From the NCBI GenBank assembly GCA_017408405.1, contig JAFQUP010000050.1:1-59786 (forward strand): 59,786 nt of DNA, read 5' to 3'. The notes under the pieces were generated by a model that did no database searches, was not told where the DNA came from, and saw only the letters and a list, made by a program, of their open reading frames with translations. The position numbers and the translations under genes were made by a program. This stretch comes from Thermoguttaceae bacterium. GTDB taxonomy: Bacteria; Planctomycetota; Planctomycetia; Pirellulales; Thermoguttaceae. Positions 14,429 to 24,018 of this stretch are shown here, piece after piece (the stretch's first letter is position 1; the number at the start of each line of letters is the position of its first letter).

Positions 14429-16960
14429 CTAAAAACGCGGAATGAATCCGAGGTCAAGTCCGAGAACGAAAATCGTCAGCCCCAGGAATAAAAGGAGTCC
14501 AAGGTACGAAAGGATGATGACGAGATTTTCATTTGGAGCTTTCCCCGTAATTCCTTCCCAGAGAAGGAAGACGACATGGCCGCCATCCAACACCGGGATC
14601 GGCAGAAGATTCAGAACAGCCAGGTTAGCGCTGATCAGGCAGACGAACATTAAGAGACGGGAAATCCCTTCCTTGGCGGAGGAGTAGGCGACCTGGGCAA
14701 TGAGTACGGGGCCGCCAAGTCCCTTAACGGAGACCTGACCGGAGAAAAGTTTACCGAGCATTTGATAAACAAGCGTTAATGAATTCAGTGTTTCTTTTCC
14801 GCCGAGGAGCAGGGCATTGCCGAAACCTTCCTTAATGAAGACACGGCGTGCCTCAAAGTTGAGGTCCGAGTGATACGCGTAAGTATCTTCGTATTCTGCC
14901 AGCGGAAGTTGGGCGTTTAATGTTTTTTTCGTTTCAGGATCTTCAAAAATGACTTCGGCTTTCGTTCCGAGCAGAGGATAAATCAGCATGAAATTATGAT
15001 AAACCATGGACCAGGTCGCAATGTCCTGGCGGAAGGTATGGGGCGTCATTTTTTTACTGAACTGTTCCGCGATCTTTTTCTCTTTTTCGGAGAGTTCCAA
15101 ATCGCTTGGTTCCTCATAGACGAAGGCGATGGATTTCATCGTGAATCCGGGCTTGATTCCTGCTTTTTCAGCTTCTGTTCCAGGAAGAACGGCAGCGACT
15201 TCAGGCTTAATTTCGTATGTCAGGCCGATTTCAGGAAGAACTTCACCGCAGCCGAAAAGATATTGATCAGCACTGAAGACATCCTGCGAAAAATCAACGA
15301 GTACGGTTTCCTCTTTGCCGGTTTCTTTTTTCAGAATTACGAATTTCAGGAGTCCTGACGACTTTTCAGTTGAGGGCTGATTGGCAGATTGAACAGGCGA
15401 TACGGCTGAAGATTCCGTAGCGGGAGAGATTTCCGCTGGAATCGTATTTTCAGCTGAAACGGCAGTTTCTGAAATGCTCGAAACCTGGTTTGCCGCGGGA
15501 GGTGCCGTTTCAGCGGTTACGGGGGCTGGATCATCCAGTTTTTTTACCGCGGCCTGATTCACGAGGTGTCTTACCTGTGTCTGGACCATGAAGGGGAGCT
15601 TCATTGGATCCGGATTTCGAATCATTTGAGTTTTTCCATCGATTGTCATCTCAAAGCCGACAATAAGATCGCCCACCTGAATTCCCGCGCGCCCGGCACT
15701 TTCCAGTCCGCTGAGATTTGAGCGAATACTTTGAACAGGTCCCATCGTCAGGACGACACCAAAATTTCTCGCTTTCATTGGAGCGGCCATCACTTGGAAT
15801 TCTTCTGCGTTCTGAATATATTCCGCTTCAATCATTTCAGCTCCGGCGTAATCGCCAAGTTTCAGTTCCCTTAAGGCATTCTGGCGTTTTTCCTGAGCTT
15901 CTTTGGAGGGACGGAGAAATTTAAACGTAACGTTTTCACCTGTAGTCGCGTAAAGTGCCTTCTGGTAATCCAGATTTGATTTAATTGGCCGATCATTAAT
16001 TCCAATGAGTACGTCACCCGGCAAAAGTTCACGTTCTGTCGCGGAAGCGGGAGAGGCAGGAGTTACGGGACGTTCATCCAGAACAGGAATAACGGATTGG
16101 GTTGCTCCCAGCATTGGTGAAAGCGCGCATTTTTTAGGAAAAGCTTTTACTGCCAACGCGATAGGCGAGTTGCTTCTTTCAAACTGGATTTGAATTCCAT
16201 TGTCCAAGTTGCTTCCGAGCATGACATTTTTTGAGATGTCGTCAAAATACGTCAATTCATTTTTTTCGATTTGGATAAGTCTGTCGTCCGCCTGGAGGCC
16301 GGCTTCCCAGGCAGCCTGGCCGGGATGAACGCTGCCGATTTCGCACGGGATTTTGAAGGTACCGAGCATGAAGGCCCCCACCGCGGCAATGAAAGCCAAA
16401 ATGACGTTCATGGTTACTCCGGCGACGATAATGGCCAAACGCTGTGGAACGGATTTTGCCTGGTAACTTCGCGGGTCATTGATGAGGTTTTTGGCGGCCT
16501 CAATTTCTTCGTCAATGCGTTTTTCCGCGGCGGCGATTTCATCTTCCGTTAAAGGTCCCTCAATGGCGGAAGTTTCGGAATTATTCGTTTGCGGCAAGGC
16601 CTTAAGCCCTTTGAGCAGAGATTCCCGATCCTGCTGAAGCATCTTTCGTGCCGCTTCGGCTTTTGCGATTCGCTCGCGCGTTTCGCCCGGATTGTCTTCC
16701 TGGCCAAGCATTTTCACGTAACCGCCCAATGGGAAAACACCGATTCCGTATTCGGTCTCTCCATATTTGAATTTAAGGAGTTTCAGACCGAAAAAGTCAA
16801 ATCCGATATAGAATTTGTCGCAGCGGACACCGCACGCTTTCGCGACGAGAAAGTGTCCGAGTTCATGAATGAAAATGATGAGTCCCAGCGCCAGCGCGCA
16901 AAGGAAAACCGCTTTGAAAAAGGCGAAGTCCATAGCCGCCAAAATCAGCATATTCTCCAT
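14429..16960 (-). CDS. rseP: RseP-type site-2 intramembrane zinc protease, enlarged
   Basis: An M50-family site-2 protease that cleaves substrates within the membrane; in E. coli RseP trims the anti-sigma factor RseA. The zinc motif HELGH spans residues 32-36 in the first helix, and the C-terminal helix contains NLLPIPVLDGGH, with the third ligand aspartate. Two PDZ-like segments lie between (QAAWEAGLQADDRLIQI and a later GTEAEKAGIKPGF). At 843 residues it is nearly twice the usual 450: there is an inserted Glu/Lys-rich segment after residue 90 and a Pro/Ala/Ser-rich linker about residues 470-530. AAGGA lies 9 bases before the ATG. It follows dxr by 90 bp, an association common in bacteria. 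Confidence 0.9.
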   Translation of the reverse strand: MENMLILAAMDFAFFKAVFLCALALGLIIFIHELGHFLVAKACGVRCDKFYIGFDFFGLKLLKFKYGETEYGIGVFPLGGYVKMLGQEDNPGETRERIAKAEAARKMLQQDRESLLKGLKALPQTNNSETSAIEGPLTEDEIAAAEKRIDEEIEAAKNLINDPRSYQAKSVPQRLAIIVAGVTMNVILAFIAAVGAFMLGTFKIPCEIGSVHPGQAAWEAGLQADDRLIQIEKNELTYFDDISKNVMLGSNLDNGIQIQFERSNSPIALAVKAFPKKCALSPMLGATQSVIPVLDERPVTPASPASATERELLPGDVLIGINDRPIKSNLDYQKALYATTGENVTFKFLRPSKEAQEKRQNALRELKLGDYAGAEMIEAEYIQNAEEFQVMAAPMKARNFGVVLTMGPVQSIRSNLSGLESAGRAGIQVGDLIVGFEMTIDGKTQMIRNPDPMKLPFMVQTQVRHLVNQAAVKKLDDPAPVTAETAPPAANQVSSISETAVSAENTIPAEISPATESSAVSPVQSANQPSTEKSSGLLKFVILKKETGKEETVLVDFSQDVFSADQYLFGCGEVLPEIGLTYEIKPEVAAVLPGTEAEKAGIKPGFTMKSIAFVYEEPSDLELSEKEKKIAEQFSKKMTPHTFRQDIATWSMVYHNFMLIYPLLGTKAEVIFEDPETKKTLNAQLPLAEYEDTYAYHSDLNFEARRVFIKEGFGNALLLGGKETLNSLTLVYQMLGKLFSGQVSVKGLGGPVLIAQVAYSSAKEGISRLLMFVCLISANLAVLNLLPIPVLDGGHVVFLLWEGITGKAPNENLVIILSYLGLLLFLGLTIFVLGLDLGFIPRF

Positions 16961-17050
16961 AATTTTTTCCTTGATTTAAATTGAAAGGGGTGAAGCCTGT
17001 TGATGTTTTGAACGCGGGTATTTTTAAGGAATACCTGATAGATGGAAATT

Positions 17051-18196
17051 TTATCGAAAATCCTTCCGGATTTTTTCGTCCAGCGCGGTGAGTTCTTCCA
17101 GCGTTGGATTCTGACGGAAATCATGTTCTTCGACTGTTTTTCGGACACGCGGAACAATTTCGTCAAATCGAAGTTCTCCACGAGTGAAAGCAGTGACTGC
17201 CATTTCATTTGCCGCGTTGAGGACGACTCCGGCAGTCCCGGCCAGGGATGCGGTTTCAAGTCCCAGCTTCAATGCGTCAAATTTTGATTTGGAGTAGTCC
17301 GGCGCGAAAAATTCAAGTGTCTGATCAATAGACCAGTTTGTTCGTTTGGTTGGACCGCCGCTGACACGTTCCGGATAGGTAAGTGCGTTTTGGATAGGAA
17401 GACGCATATCCGGCGGACTCATTTGCGCGATGACGGCTCCATCGTGAAATTCGACCATGGAATGAACGATGGATTGCGGATGAATCATTACTTCCAGTTC
17501 ACGGCGTGTCATGTCCAAATCAAAAAGCCATTTGGCCTCGATGATTTCCAGTGCTTTGTTCATGAGCGTAGCCGAATCGAGTGTTACCTTTGCGCCCATA
17601 TTCCAGGTCGGATGTTTTAGAGCCTGGTCGAGGGTAACGTTTTTCAGGTCTTTTTCCGGTAAACGGAAAAATGGGCCGCCGCTGGCAGTGAGAATGACTC
17701 GTTCCAGCTCTTTTCTTTTTCCTGCCTGAAGAGATTGGAAAATGGCACTGTGTTCACTGTCTACGGGAATGATTTCAGCTCCTGTTTCACTGGCGATTTG
17801 TTTCACGAGCGCTCCGCCTGCGACTAAACTTTCTTTATTCGCCAACGCGATTCTTTTTCCCGCTTGCGCAGCCGCGATAGTGCTTTCCAGACCGGCACGG
17901 CCAACGATAGCGGAAACTACGATGTCCACGTCCGATTCAGCGGCAATTTGAGTCAGGGCCTTCATTCCGACACAAAGCTCAGAGCCGACAGGCAATTCAA
18001 AGTTCCAATCTTTCGCGGCGTTTTCATCCGTGAGGATGACCCATCGAGGGCGAAAGAGCATGGACTGTTCATGGAGGAGCTTCAGGTTTTTGTGCCCGGA
18101 AATGGCAAGGACACGAAAACCGTCAATTGTTTTCACGACATCCAGTGTGCTGCGGCCGATGCTTCCGGTCGCTCCGAAAAGGGCGATATTTTTCAT
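17051..18196 (-). CDS. dxr: 1-deoxy-D-xylulose 5-phosphate reductoisomerase
   Basis: A 381-residue Dxr (IspC), the NADPH-dependent enzyme that converts 1-deoxy-D-xylulose 5-phosphate to 2-C-methyl-D-erythritol 4-phosphate in the MEP isoprenoid pathway. Seen: the Rossmann GATGSIGRST motif (residues 8-17), ALANKESLVAGG, the metal-site stretch VDSEHSAIFQSL, and ASGGPFF and LNAANEMAVTAF further on. The length is normal. rseP follows on the same strand. The MEP enzyme IspF is encoded elsewhere in this window. Confidence 0.97.
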   Translation of the reverse strand: MKNIALFGATGSIGRSTLDVVKTIDGFRVLAISGHKNLKLLHEQSMLFRPRWVILTDENAAKDWNFELPVGSELCVGMKALTQIAAESDVDIVVSAIVGRAGLESTIAAAQAGKRIALANKESLVAGGALVKQIASETGAEIIPVDSEHSAIFQSLQAGKRKELERVILTASGGPFFRLPEKDLKNVTLDQALKHPTWNMGAKVTLDSATLMNKALEIIEAKWLFDLDMTRRELEVMIHPQSIVHSMVEFHDGAVIAQMSPPDMRLPIQNALTYPERVSGGPTKRTNWSIDQTLEFFAPDYSKSKFDALKLGLETASLAGTAGVVLNAANEMAVTAFTRGELRFDEIVPRVRKTVEEHDFRQNPTLEELTALDEKIRKDFR

Positions 18197-18237
18197 CTTT
18201 TTCCAATTTGCTTCTAAAAATAAAACGATTTTTCCAT

Positions 18238-18266
18238 ATTATACCAGATTTGGCCTGTTTTCAAAA
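18238..18266 (-). promoter_or_regulatory. dxr promoter (extended -10)
   Basis: On the minus strand TGGTATAAT gives a consensus -10 (18243-18238) with an upstream TG, and TTTTGA (18266-18261) lies 17 bp before it. The -10 lies about 40 bp before the dxr start. Confidence 0.6.
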
Positions 18267-18352
18267 GGGGGAGGGTAGGGAGAGAATGAGGGTTTTCGGC
18301 GGGAAGTTTGGCAAGAAATGTCAACAAAAGTAAAATTTTTGCCGAAAATCTC

Positions 18353-18380
18353 TTGACGTAAACGCGATTTCGATTAAAAT
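18353..18380 (+). promoter_or_regulatory. Promoter for the zinc-ribbon gene at 18486
   Basis: TTGACG (18353-18358), 16 bp, TAAAAT (18375-18380). About 105 bp of leader precedes the gene. Confidence 0.65.
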
Positions 18381-18485
18381 TGAGAAAAAAGAAAGCAGTT
18401 TTTGGCTTATTCAGGCCTCAAAATGAGCGGTGGAGAGTCGACAAAAATGTTTTCTTAACGTTTTGACAGCAGGAAAGGAAAAATT

Positions 18486-18803
18486 ATGCCGCTTATTAAA
18501 TACGGCCACGCGGAAAAAAAGGGTGATTTATGCCCGGATGTTTTTGAGGTGCTTCAGTATCGTAACGAAGAGGATTTGACTGTCTGTCCGACATGCGGTA
18601 ATCCGGTTCGGAAAATGTTGAATATTCGGGTTGCTTCAGTGAAAAGCGAGAAGGATATGCTTAGTCCGAAGAACCTGGCGAATCATGGTTTCACGCAGTA
18701 TAAAAAGAGCGGCGATGGTTTCTACGAAAAAACGGCTGGCGAAGGGCCGCAGGTAATTTCCGCCGATCAGGCCAGAACGCTTCAGGCAAAAGGGAAGTTT
18801 TGA
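18486..18803 (+). CDS. FmdB-like zinc ribbon protein lacking its first knuckle
   Basis: A 105-residue cytoplasmic protein. MPLIKYGHAEKKGDLCPDVFEVLQ resembles the FmdB start (MPIYEY.C..C...FE), but the first Cys-x2-Cys is absent; only one cysteine remains there, and CPTCG in the centre is the intact second knuckle. The FmdB family is a putative regulatory zinc-ribbon group of unknown mechanism. A second, intact member lies at 48506. GGAAAGGAAAAATT directly before the ATG gives a strong ribosome site. It is monocistronic, divergent from dxr. Confidence 0.7.
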   Translation: MPLIKYGHAEKKGDLCPDVFEVLQYRNEEDLTVCPTCGNPVRKMLNIRVASVKSEKDMLSPKNLANHGFTQYKKSGDGFYEKTAGEGPQVISADQARTLQAKGKF

Positions 18804-19130
18804 GTTTATCTTTGGGAGAATATGGTTTTGGATTACTTTACGGATTTTCCAAATCCCTGTTCTCCCAATGAATTTTCTGAGCAAAGAGGCAAATTGGGAG
18901 TTTCGAACTGCTCTTTCGGAGTGAATTTTAGTTTGGGGGATTTCCCTTCAATCCAAATTTGGCAAATGAGAGAAAACTCCCTTAATTCTTTCTTCCGAAA
19001 ACGATTTACGCGGTTCTTGACGTTTGGGAATTTCAAACGGATTTTTTCATAAAAAAATACTGAGGAAGTGTCTTTAATCAATTTTCTCCCGCGGTATGAT
19101 CAGACATTTCCTTGAGGGAGGCGGATTTCC
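18804..19130. other. Intergenic region with nested inverted repeats
   Basis: TTGGGAGAA (18812-18820) pairs with TTCTCCCAA (18860-18868), with TTTGGA/TCCAAA inside, and GGGAGTTT (18897-18904) pairs with AAACTCCC (18974-18981). Small frames overlap here on both strands but have no ribosome sites. The region may be the 3' structure of the zinc-ribbon transcript or a small RNA. Confidence 0.4.
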
Positions 19131-20021
19131 TCAAACACTTTTGGGGAAAGGGATCGTTACGGTCGTTTCGTTCAGCATCTTTAAATATGTTTCGAGATTA
19201 ATGACGGGGGCTGTTTTTTTAGACCAGGTCGGGAAAAGGTATGCGTCAATATCCGGAACGAACGCCGCGTCATTTTCAGTCAGATGAACCATGACGAATC
19301 CCATGTCGCCCCAATGTCCTGTGGACGGGAAGCAAAGGGTTGGGATTTCCTGTTTCGCAGTATTTGTCCACCAGTGATTGTGCCCGTGAACGTACGCGGC
19401 AAAAGAAGGTGAGGACTTAAGAATGTCTTCAATCTTTGTTTCACGGAGAGGATGATGGCACCCGACAAAAAAAGGTTTGTCAGAGTATTTTCTTACTGTT
19501 TCGGCCAGCCAGGCTTTCTGTGCGGAATCAATTTCGCCGCGCACTTCATTTTTCAGGTATGAATCCAGAAGAATGAAATCCGCTTTCGGGGTTTCCACGA
19601 TGTGAATGGATCGATTTTCAAGGAAAGGCTTTTCGCGAAAACGTTCAGGAAAAATCTGACGGTAATTTTCGATTCGGTCATGGTTTCCCATCGTCACTTC
19701 CCAATGAATTCCGGCGATTTCGATTGGACGGATCAGTTCGCGAAATTTGGCATAATCCTCAGTTCGTCCCACGCTGTACGCGATGTCGCCGTAAATCAGT
19801 AGATTTGCGGGGCGCGGATTCATTGCCAAAATTTTTTGAACGCATTGATTGAAACGGCGTACCTGCTGAGAAGAATCATTATTTGGAATGTGCGTGTCGG
19901 AGAAAATCGCGACTAGATCCGGATTCAGAGGCACATTTTCCTTTGCGTACGCTGAAGGTAATTTCATTCCGGCAGTTACGGAAGCGAGGACTAGCATGCG
20001 TAAAAAATCTCGTCGATTCAT
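19131..20021 (-). CDS. Exported calcineurin-like metallophosphoesterase
   Basis: A 296-residue protein with the five metal-binding blocks of the calcineurin-like phosphoesterase fold in order: FSDTH, IYGDIAY, MGNHD, VGCHHP and VHGHNHWW. The N-terminus MNRRDFLRMLV followed by a hydrophobic stretch resembles a twin-arginine signal, although the RRDFL core ends in R rather than K. The natural substrate cannot be told. AGGAG lies 6 bases before the ATG. It is the last of four minus-strand genes (826-residue protein, yraN, TIM barrel, this one). Confidence 0.85.
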   Translation of the reverse strand: MNRRDFLRMLVLASVTAGMKLPSAYAKENVPLNPDLVAIFSDTHIPNNDSSQQVRRFNQCVQKILAMNPRPANLLIYGDIAYSVGRTEDYAKFRELIRPIEIAGIHWEVTMGNHDRIENYRQIFPERFREKPFLENRSIHIVETPKADFILLDSYLKNEVRGEIDSAQKAWLAETVRKYSDKPFFVGCHHPLRETKIEDILKSSPSFAAYVHGHNHWWTNTAKQEIPTLCFPSTGHWGDMGFVMVHLTENDAAFVPDIDAYLFPTWSKKTAPVINLETYLKMLNETTVTIPFPKSV

Positions 20022-20076
20022 GATTCTCCTTTCGAAAATTTGTGTCAGGGGAAATTGAAAATTTCGGGAGCGTGTT

Positions 20077-20928
20077 TTAGTGAGTTCGCTGTTCCAGTGC
20101 TTTGCTCAAAAATTCCAGAGCTTTCTTGCCTGCCTCATCCGGATTTTCCAGGTAGGGGTAAAGCTCAACCGTTATCCAGCCCGAGTATCCGGATCGTTCA
20201 ATTGCGGAGAGAATGGGAGCGAAATCAATAGCTCCTTCTCCCGGAATCAGGTGGTGATGGATTCGTTCCGCTGAAATATCTTCAATATGGTAGTGGCGCG
20301 TGTGGGAAACGAGTTGGGGGATCCATGAGACCGGATCGTCCCCGACACAGAACGCGTGGCCAATATCGAAATTTAATCCAACTTGGGGCGAATTAATTCG
20401 TTCCATAAATTCCAGATACTGTTCAAATGTTTCAATCAGCAAGAGCGGTTCAGGCTCAATGAGAAGCCCCACTTCATTCTTTTCAGCTCTCTCGACACAC
20501 GGCATGAATTCCTCGTAAAAGATGTCCGCTCCCTCTTTCCAGGTCATTCCTTCCGGCAAAGGTCCCCCCGGTTCCGTCTGGATATTTTTCGCGCCAAGTT
20601 CCGCGGCCAAATCCAGACATCGTATGGTATGTTCCCTGCGCAGTGCGCGATACGGTGCGTACGGTTCGATCCACGAGGGATACCAGAAAGTCTGCCGCGT
20701 ATCTGCCGTGGCATTCATCATGAACGCGTTAATATTTGAAATTTCCAGATGATTTTCATCAAGGCATTTTCTGATATGCTCTTTTTGCTCAGGTAAGAGG
20801 CTGACCGGCCAGGCGTGGGGAACGTCCGCGAGAAGTTCCATTCCCTGAAAACCCGCCTGGGCGATCCTGCGGCAGGTCTGTTCAATCGAAAACTGCCGAT
20901 AGGCGTTCGAACTGTAGGCAAATTTCAT
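20077..20928 (-). CDS. Sugar-phosphate isomerase/epimerase-like TIM barrel
   Basis: A 283-residue AP-endonuclease-2/xylose-isomerase-like TIM-barrel protein. Seen: FQGMELLADV at strand 2, IQTEPGG, LLIEPEPLLL, VGLNFDIGHAF (metal-site aspartate and histidine), YHIEDI and WITVELYPY, which carry the usual metal ligands Glu, Asp, His and Glu. The substrate is unknown; the family covers epimerases and isomerases for sugars, inosose and hydroxypyruvate. AAAGAG lies upstream of the ATG. It is part of the 24.0-19.1 kb minus-strand run. Confidence 0.82.
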   Translation of the reverse strand: MKFAYSSNAYRQFSIEQTCRRIAQAGFQGMELLADVPHAWPVSLLPEQKEHIRKCLDENHLEISNINAFMMNATADTRQTFWYPSWIEPYAPYRALRREHTIRCLDLAAELGAKNIQTEPGGPLPEGMTWKEGADIFYEEFMPCVERAEKNEVGLLIEPEPLLLIETFEQYLEFMERINSPQVGLNFDIGHAFCVGDDPVSWIPQLVSHTRHYHIEDISAERIHHHLIPGEGAIDFAPILSAIERSGYSGWITVELYPYLENPDEAGKKALEFLSKALEQRTH

Positions 20929-21050
20929 TTGAATACTCTTTAAGCAATTGAAAATAAAAAATGAAAAATGAAGGGATCTTCCAAAAATATCCGTTTTTCC
21001 GGAAATGGCACTTTGGAAGTTCCTTGAGTGAACCGGAAGTGAAAATCAAT

Positions 21051-21536
21051 CTAACTCCAGGTAAACGCGTTTGGGGCATGCCATAGTTTGGGACGTTGAT
21101 TTTCTTCCCAAATGATAGAGACCACATCAAAACGAACGGGACGATTTACCGGAATCTGATTTTCCAGCAGCCAGCCGCGCGCCGCATGGCAGACTCTTTG
21201 CTGCTTGCGGTATCCAATGGATTGGGAGGGGAGTCCAAACTCATCCCAGTTTCGTGCGCGTGAGCGAACTTCCACAAAAACGAGAGTTCTTGATGGATCC
21301 GGAATTTCCATGACTAAATCCAGTTCGCCGGAAACAGGTCCCCACATTTTTTTTACGCGGGAACGCACGTTTTTGCCCAAACATTTCATTCCCTTGGATT
21401 CAAGGTACCAGCAGGCGAGCCGTTCGCAGTTTGGTCCTAGGGGGAGACGCTGACGAAGCAGTTCAGGAGGAAATTCGGGTTCATTCTCCAAAGCTAAAGG
21501 CTTTTTTCCCCGAAAAATAAAGTTCAGGAATCCCAT
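21051..21536 (-). CDS. YraN/UPF0102 family endonuclease-like protein
   Basis: A 161-residue protein of the UPF0102 (YraN) family. The core shows GPNCERLACWYLESKGMKCLGKNVRS, then GELDLVME and VFVEVRSRA: the D...EV-x-K-like nuclease pattern, with R after EV as in most family members, and the QRVCHAARGWL helix. Family members are small Holliday-junction-resolvase-like proteins of poorly known role. An N-terminal extension of about 35 residues precedes the domain. The ATG lies one base after the TAA stop of the preceding 826-residue gene, which points to coupled translation. Confidence 0.9.
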   Translation of the reverse strand: MGFLNFIFRGKKPLALENEPEFPPELLRQRLPLGPNCERLACWYLESKGMKCLGKNVRSRVKKMWGPVSGELDLVMEIPDPSRTLVFVEVRSRARNWDEFGLPSQSIGYRKQQRVCHAARGWLLENQIPVNRPVRFDVVSIIWEENQRPKLWHAPNAFTWS

Positions 21537-21537
21537 T

Positions 21538-24018
21538 TTATTTCCTCAATAAAGCGGGAAGTTGAATAAATAATTTTTGAAATTGGTTTCGACTCATTTC
21601 GTGCGGAAGGGTCAGGAAGAAATTTCCACATTTTGGTGAAGTCGTGTAGACGGCGAAGATCGGAGGTAAATTTTCCGGAATCGCGTCATGAACATTTTCA
21701 GGTATTTTGAATTGGTAGGTCTGACTGGCGAAATTCAGGGCGCGTCTGGCTTCATCGGTGTTCAGGATGGAAGCGAAACGCAGTTTATGGTTCTGCGGAG
21801 CGGCGATTGAACGGCAGATTGAATCCCACTTTCTTTGCCATGCGGGATCTTCCGTCATTTGAACGTCTTCCGGAGAAATTTGAGCCTGGAATGGATACGG
21901 AGGGATAGAAGCTCTTCTCAGGAGTTCTTCTTCCGTTTTTGGTGGTTCCGGCGGCAGGTATTTATCGCGTACTGCCTGCCAGCGGATGACGGCTTCGTAG
22001 AGGATAATGTCATTTCCCGGTACGATCAGAAGGTGATTTGGTCCAAGCAGCAGAATGAAATTTCTTGCCGCGATCAATGGCGGCTCACCGGGAGTTTCGG
22101 TTGAAAATTCCGCCAAATTTCCCTGGAGCATTTCTTCCATATTAAGATTCGCGTTTCCATTAACGAATCCGCTGATGAGAGTTCCGAGCATTTCGCCAGG
22201 GCGCGTTCCGAGTCCGAAATGAGCGGGCGGAGCCGTTCCTTCTTCCTGCTCGCGGATTCGTTTCAGCATTTGAGTATACTGAATCAAATCGGAAGAATAG
22301 AGATCGTATCCCATGAAGTCCTGAACTTTCATTGCTTCTTTTCTGGCGGTTCTGGTTCCAATGATTCCTCCCAGCCAGCTTCCAATCGCTTCTCCACGCT
22401 GTGCGGCAAGATCGGGATTTGCGCGAGGTTCCCGTCCGCGTCCGAGTTGACGGGTTTGACGGCGCAGAGCCATATCCTGAAGCATGTCTCTTCCAATTTC
22501 TCCCAGAGTATTGGCGCCATATTGACCTCCAACGGCTTCCGCGCGCGGGATAAGCATTTCCTGAACAAAAGCCTGAGAATCGTCAACTTCGAGCAGAAAA
22601 CACCATGCTTCTGCCAGGCGGCCGCCTTCAGGAGGTGTCATCAGCGAGTATTCAACGTGACGAATCCGATTGAATGGCATCTCAAGTTTAGCCGCGGAGG
22701 CGGGGGAAATGTCCGCCTGACCCGCGAGGAACGCGGGGTAAAGCGGAGCCGCTTTCAAAAATTGACCGCCATCAAGAACAGTCGAGATTTTTGGCTGATA
22801 GGGATCATGAATTAATGCTTCAAGCCGACTTCCAGCTTTGGGAAGATAGGAACCGCTGACGATCATCTCGTTTTCAGAGATCGTGAAATCAAGACGCGCG
22901 CTGGAAACGTTTTCGTTCAGGTTCGCGATAGATTCATTGATTCGTTCAAAGATTTTTTCCGCCAGTTCAAGCTGATTGTTTCCATCCTGAAGTTCTTTCA
23001 TTTCAGGCGTGAAGACAGGAGCAAACTCTTCCATGCCGATTTTTCCGCGACGGACGAGAAAATTAATGAACTTTTCCGTCACTTCAAGACTCATGACGGG
23101 ATTTTTGACCGCGCATGGGGTGAAACGGGAAGAAGTTCCAAATTTTTCGCTTTTTTGGACTTTATCGAGAAAAAGTGGATTAGCGGCCAAAAGCGCGTAT
23201 CCTCGGAAAGGCATTACGGCCAGTTTTTCCGAAATGATAGAAATAGTGCCGTCTGGAATGATTGCCGGCATTTCGTTTACTTTTACCCCGAGCAGCTCAA
23301 TGAATTTTCGATATCGTTTTATTGGGACTGCCACTGTCCACTGAAAAGTATTTTGAACGGAAAAAAGAGCTACGCCGGCGGGAAGATCAGGTTCAAGCTG
23401 TTTCGCGTACTCACCTTTTCCCAGTGTCTTTAGGAGCTTAAGAAAATTCGTCTCAGTCAATTTTTCAATTTTTTCATTGAATTCGCGTACCGATGAAATG
23501 CGGATGATGATCGCGGCATCTGCCGGCAATACTTCCGTCAAAGGAGCGACTGTTTGGGGCATTGCCTTTTTCTTAATTGCTGTTTTGGGGGAATCCTGGT
23601 GAATTTTGCCTGGTTCGGTTGAATTTTGAGCGGCTGAAGTCTCGGCAGGTTGGGAAGGATCCGCCTTTTGTTCAGAGATGATGGATTGAGTTTTTTCCTG
23701 TGTTTTTGAATCTTCAGCTTTACCTGATTCAGAAACCTCAGGCTCCGATTCCTCAACATTCAGCTCAAGGTCTTCCAGATTAAGGTCCGTAATTTCTTCA
23801 ACGGTGTCGGAAACCATTTCTCCGGCGTTGGCCGCGGAGGGAACTGACATCGTGTTTTCAAATAGACATAATCCAAAAAATAAAAAAAGAATCCAAAGGC
23901 CAATTCCGAAACTATTTAAAAAATATTTTTTGAGGAAATTTGCCTCGCTGACAATTTTGAATTCTGAAAGATTTTCATCGTAAAATTCCGAGATCTTTTT
24001 GTTTTTTTCTTTGTTCAT
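21538..24018 (-). CDS. Membrane-anchored large periplasmic protein, unknown
   Basis: An 826-residue protein of unrecognised family. It has a hydrophobic N-terminal segment (residues 36-58, FGIGLWILFLFFGLCLF), then an acidic Glu/Ser-rich linker to about residue 150, then a folded region starting PLTEVLPADAAIIIRISSVREFNE. That start resembles large planctomycete proteins in which a signal anchor is followed by a repeated alpha/beta domain. The region at about 540-650 is Arg/Gly/Met-rich. The C-terminal stretch FFLTLPHEMSRNQFQKLFIQLP is amphipathic. GAGGAAAAG precedes the ATG. It is the first gene of the run with yraN. Function unknown. Confidence 0.75.
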   Translation of the reverse strand: MNKEKNKKISEFYDENLSEFKIVSEANFLKKYFLNSFGIGLWILFLFFGLCLFENTMSVPSAANAGEMVSDTVEEITDLNLEDLELNVEESEPEVSESGKAEDSKTQEKTQSIISEQKADPSQPAETSAAQNSTEPGKIHQDSPKTAIKKKAMPQTVAPLTEVLPADAAIIIRISSVREFNEKIEKLTETNFLKLLKTLGKGEYAKQLEPDLPAGVALFSVQNTFQWTVAVPIKRYRKFIELLGVKVNEMPAIIPDGTISIISEKLAVMPFRGYALLAANPLFLDKVQKSEKFGTSSRFTPCAVKNPVMSLEVTEKFINFLVRRGKIGMEEFAPVFTPEMKELQDGNNQLELAEKIFERINESIANLNENVSSARLDFTISENEMIVSGSYLPKAGSRLEALIHDPYQPKISTVLDGGQFLKAAPLYPAFLAGQADISPASAAKLEMPFNRIRHVEYSLMTPPEGGRLAEAWCFLLEVDDSQAFVQEMLIPRAEAVGGQYGANTLGEIGRDMLQDMALRRQTRQLGRGREPRANPDLAAQRGEAIGSWLGGIIGTRTARKEAMKVQDFMGYDLYSSDLIQYTQMLKRIREQEEGTAPPAHFGLGTRPGEMLGTLISGFVNGNANLNMEEMLQGNLAEFSTETPGEPPLIAARNFILLLGPNHLLIVPGNDIILYEAVIRWQAVRDKYLPPEPPKTEEELLRRASIPPYPFQAQISPEDVQMTEDPAWQRKWDSICRSIAAPQNHKLRFASILNTDEARRALNFASQTYQFKIPENVHDAIPENLPPIFAVYTTSPKCGNFFLTLPHEMSRNQFQKLFIQLPALLRK

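Noticed and set aside
18822..19081. Small reading frames on both strands after the zinc-ribbon gene
   Set aside because: No ribosome sites and no recognisable protein features; they lie over inverted repeats.
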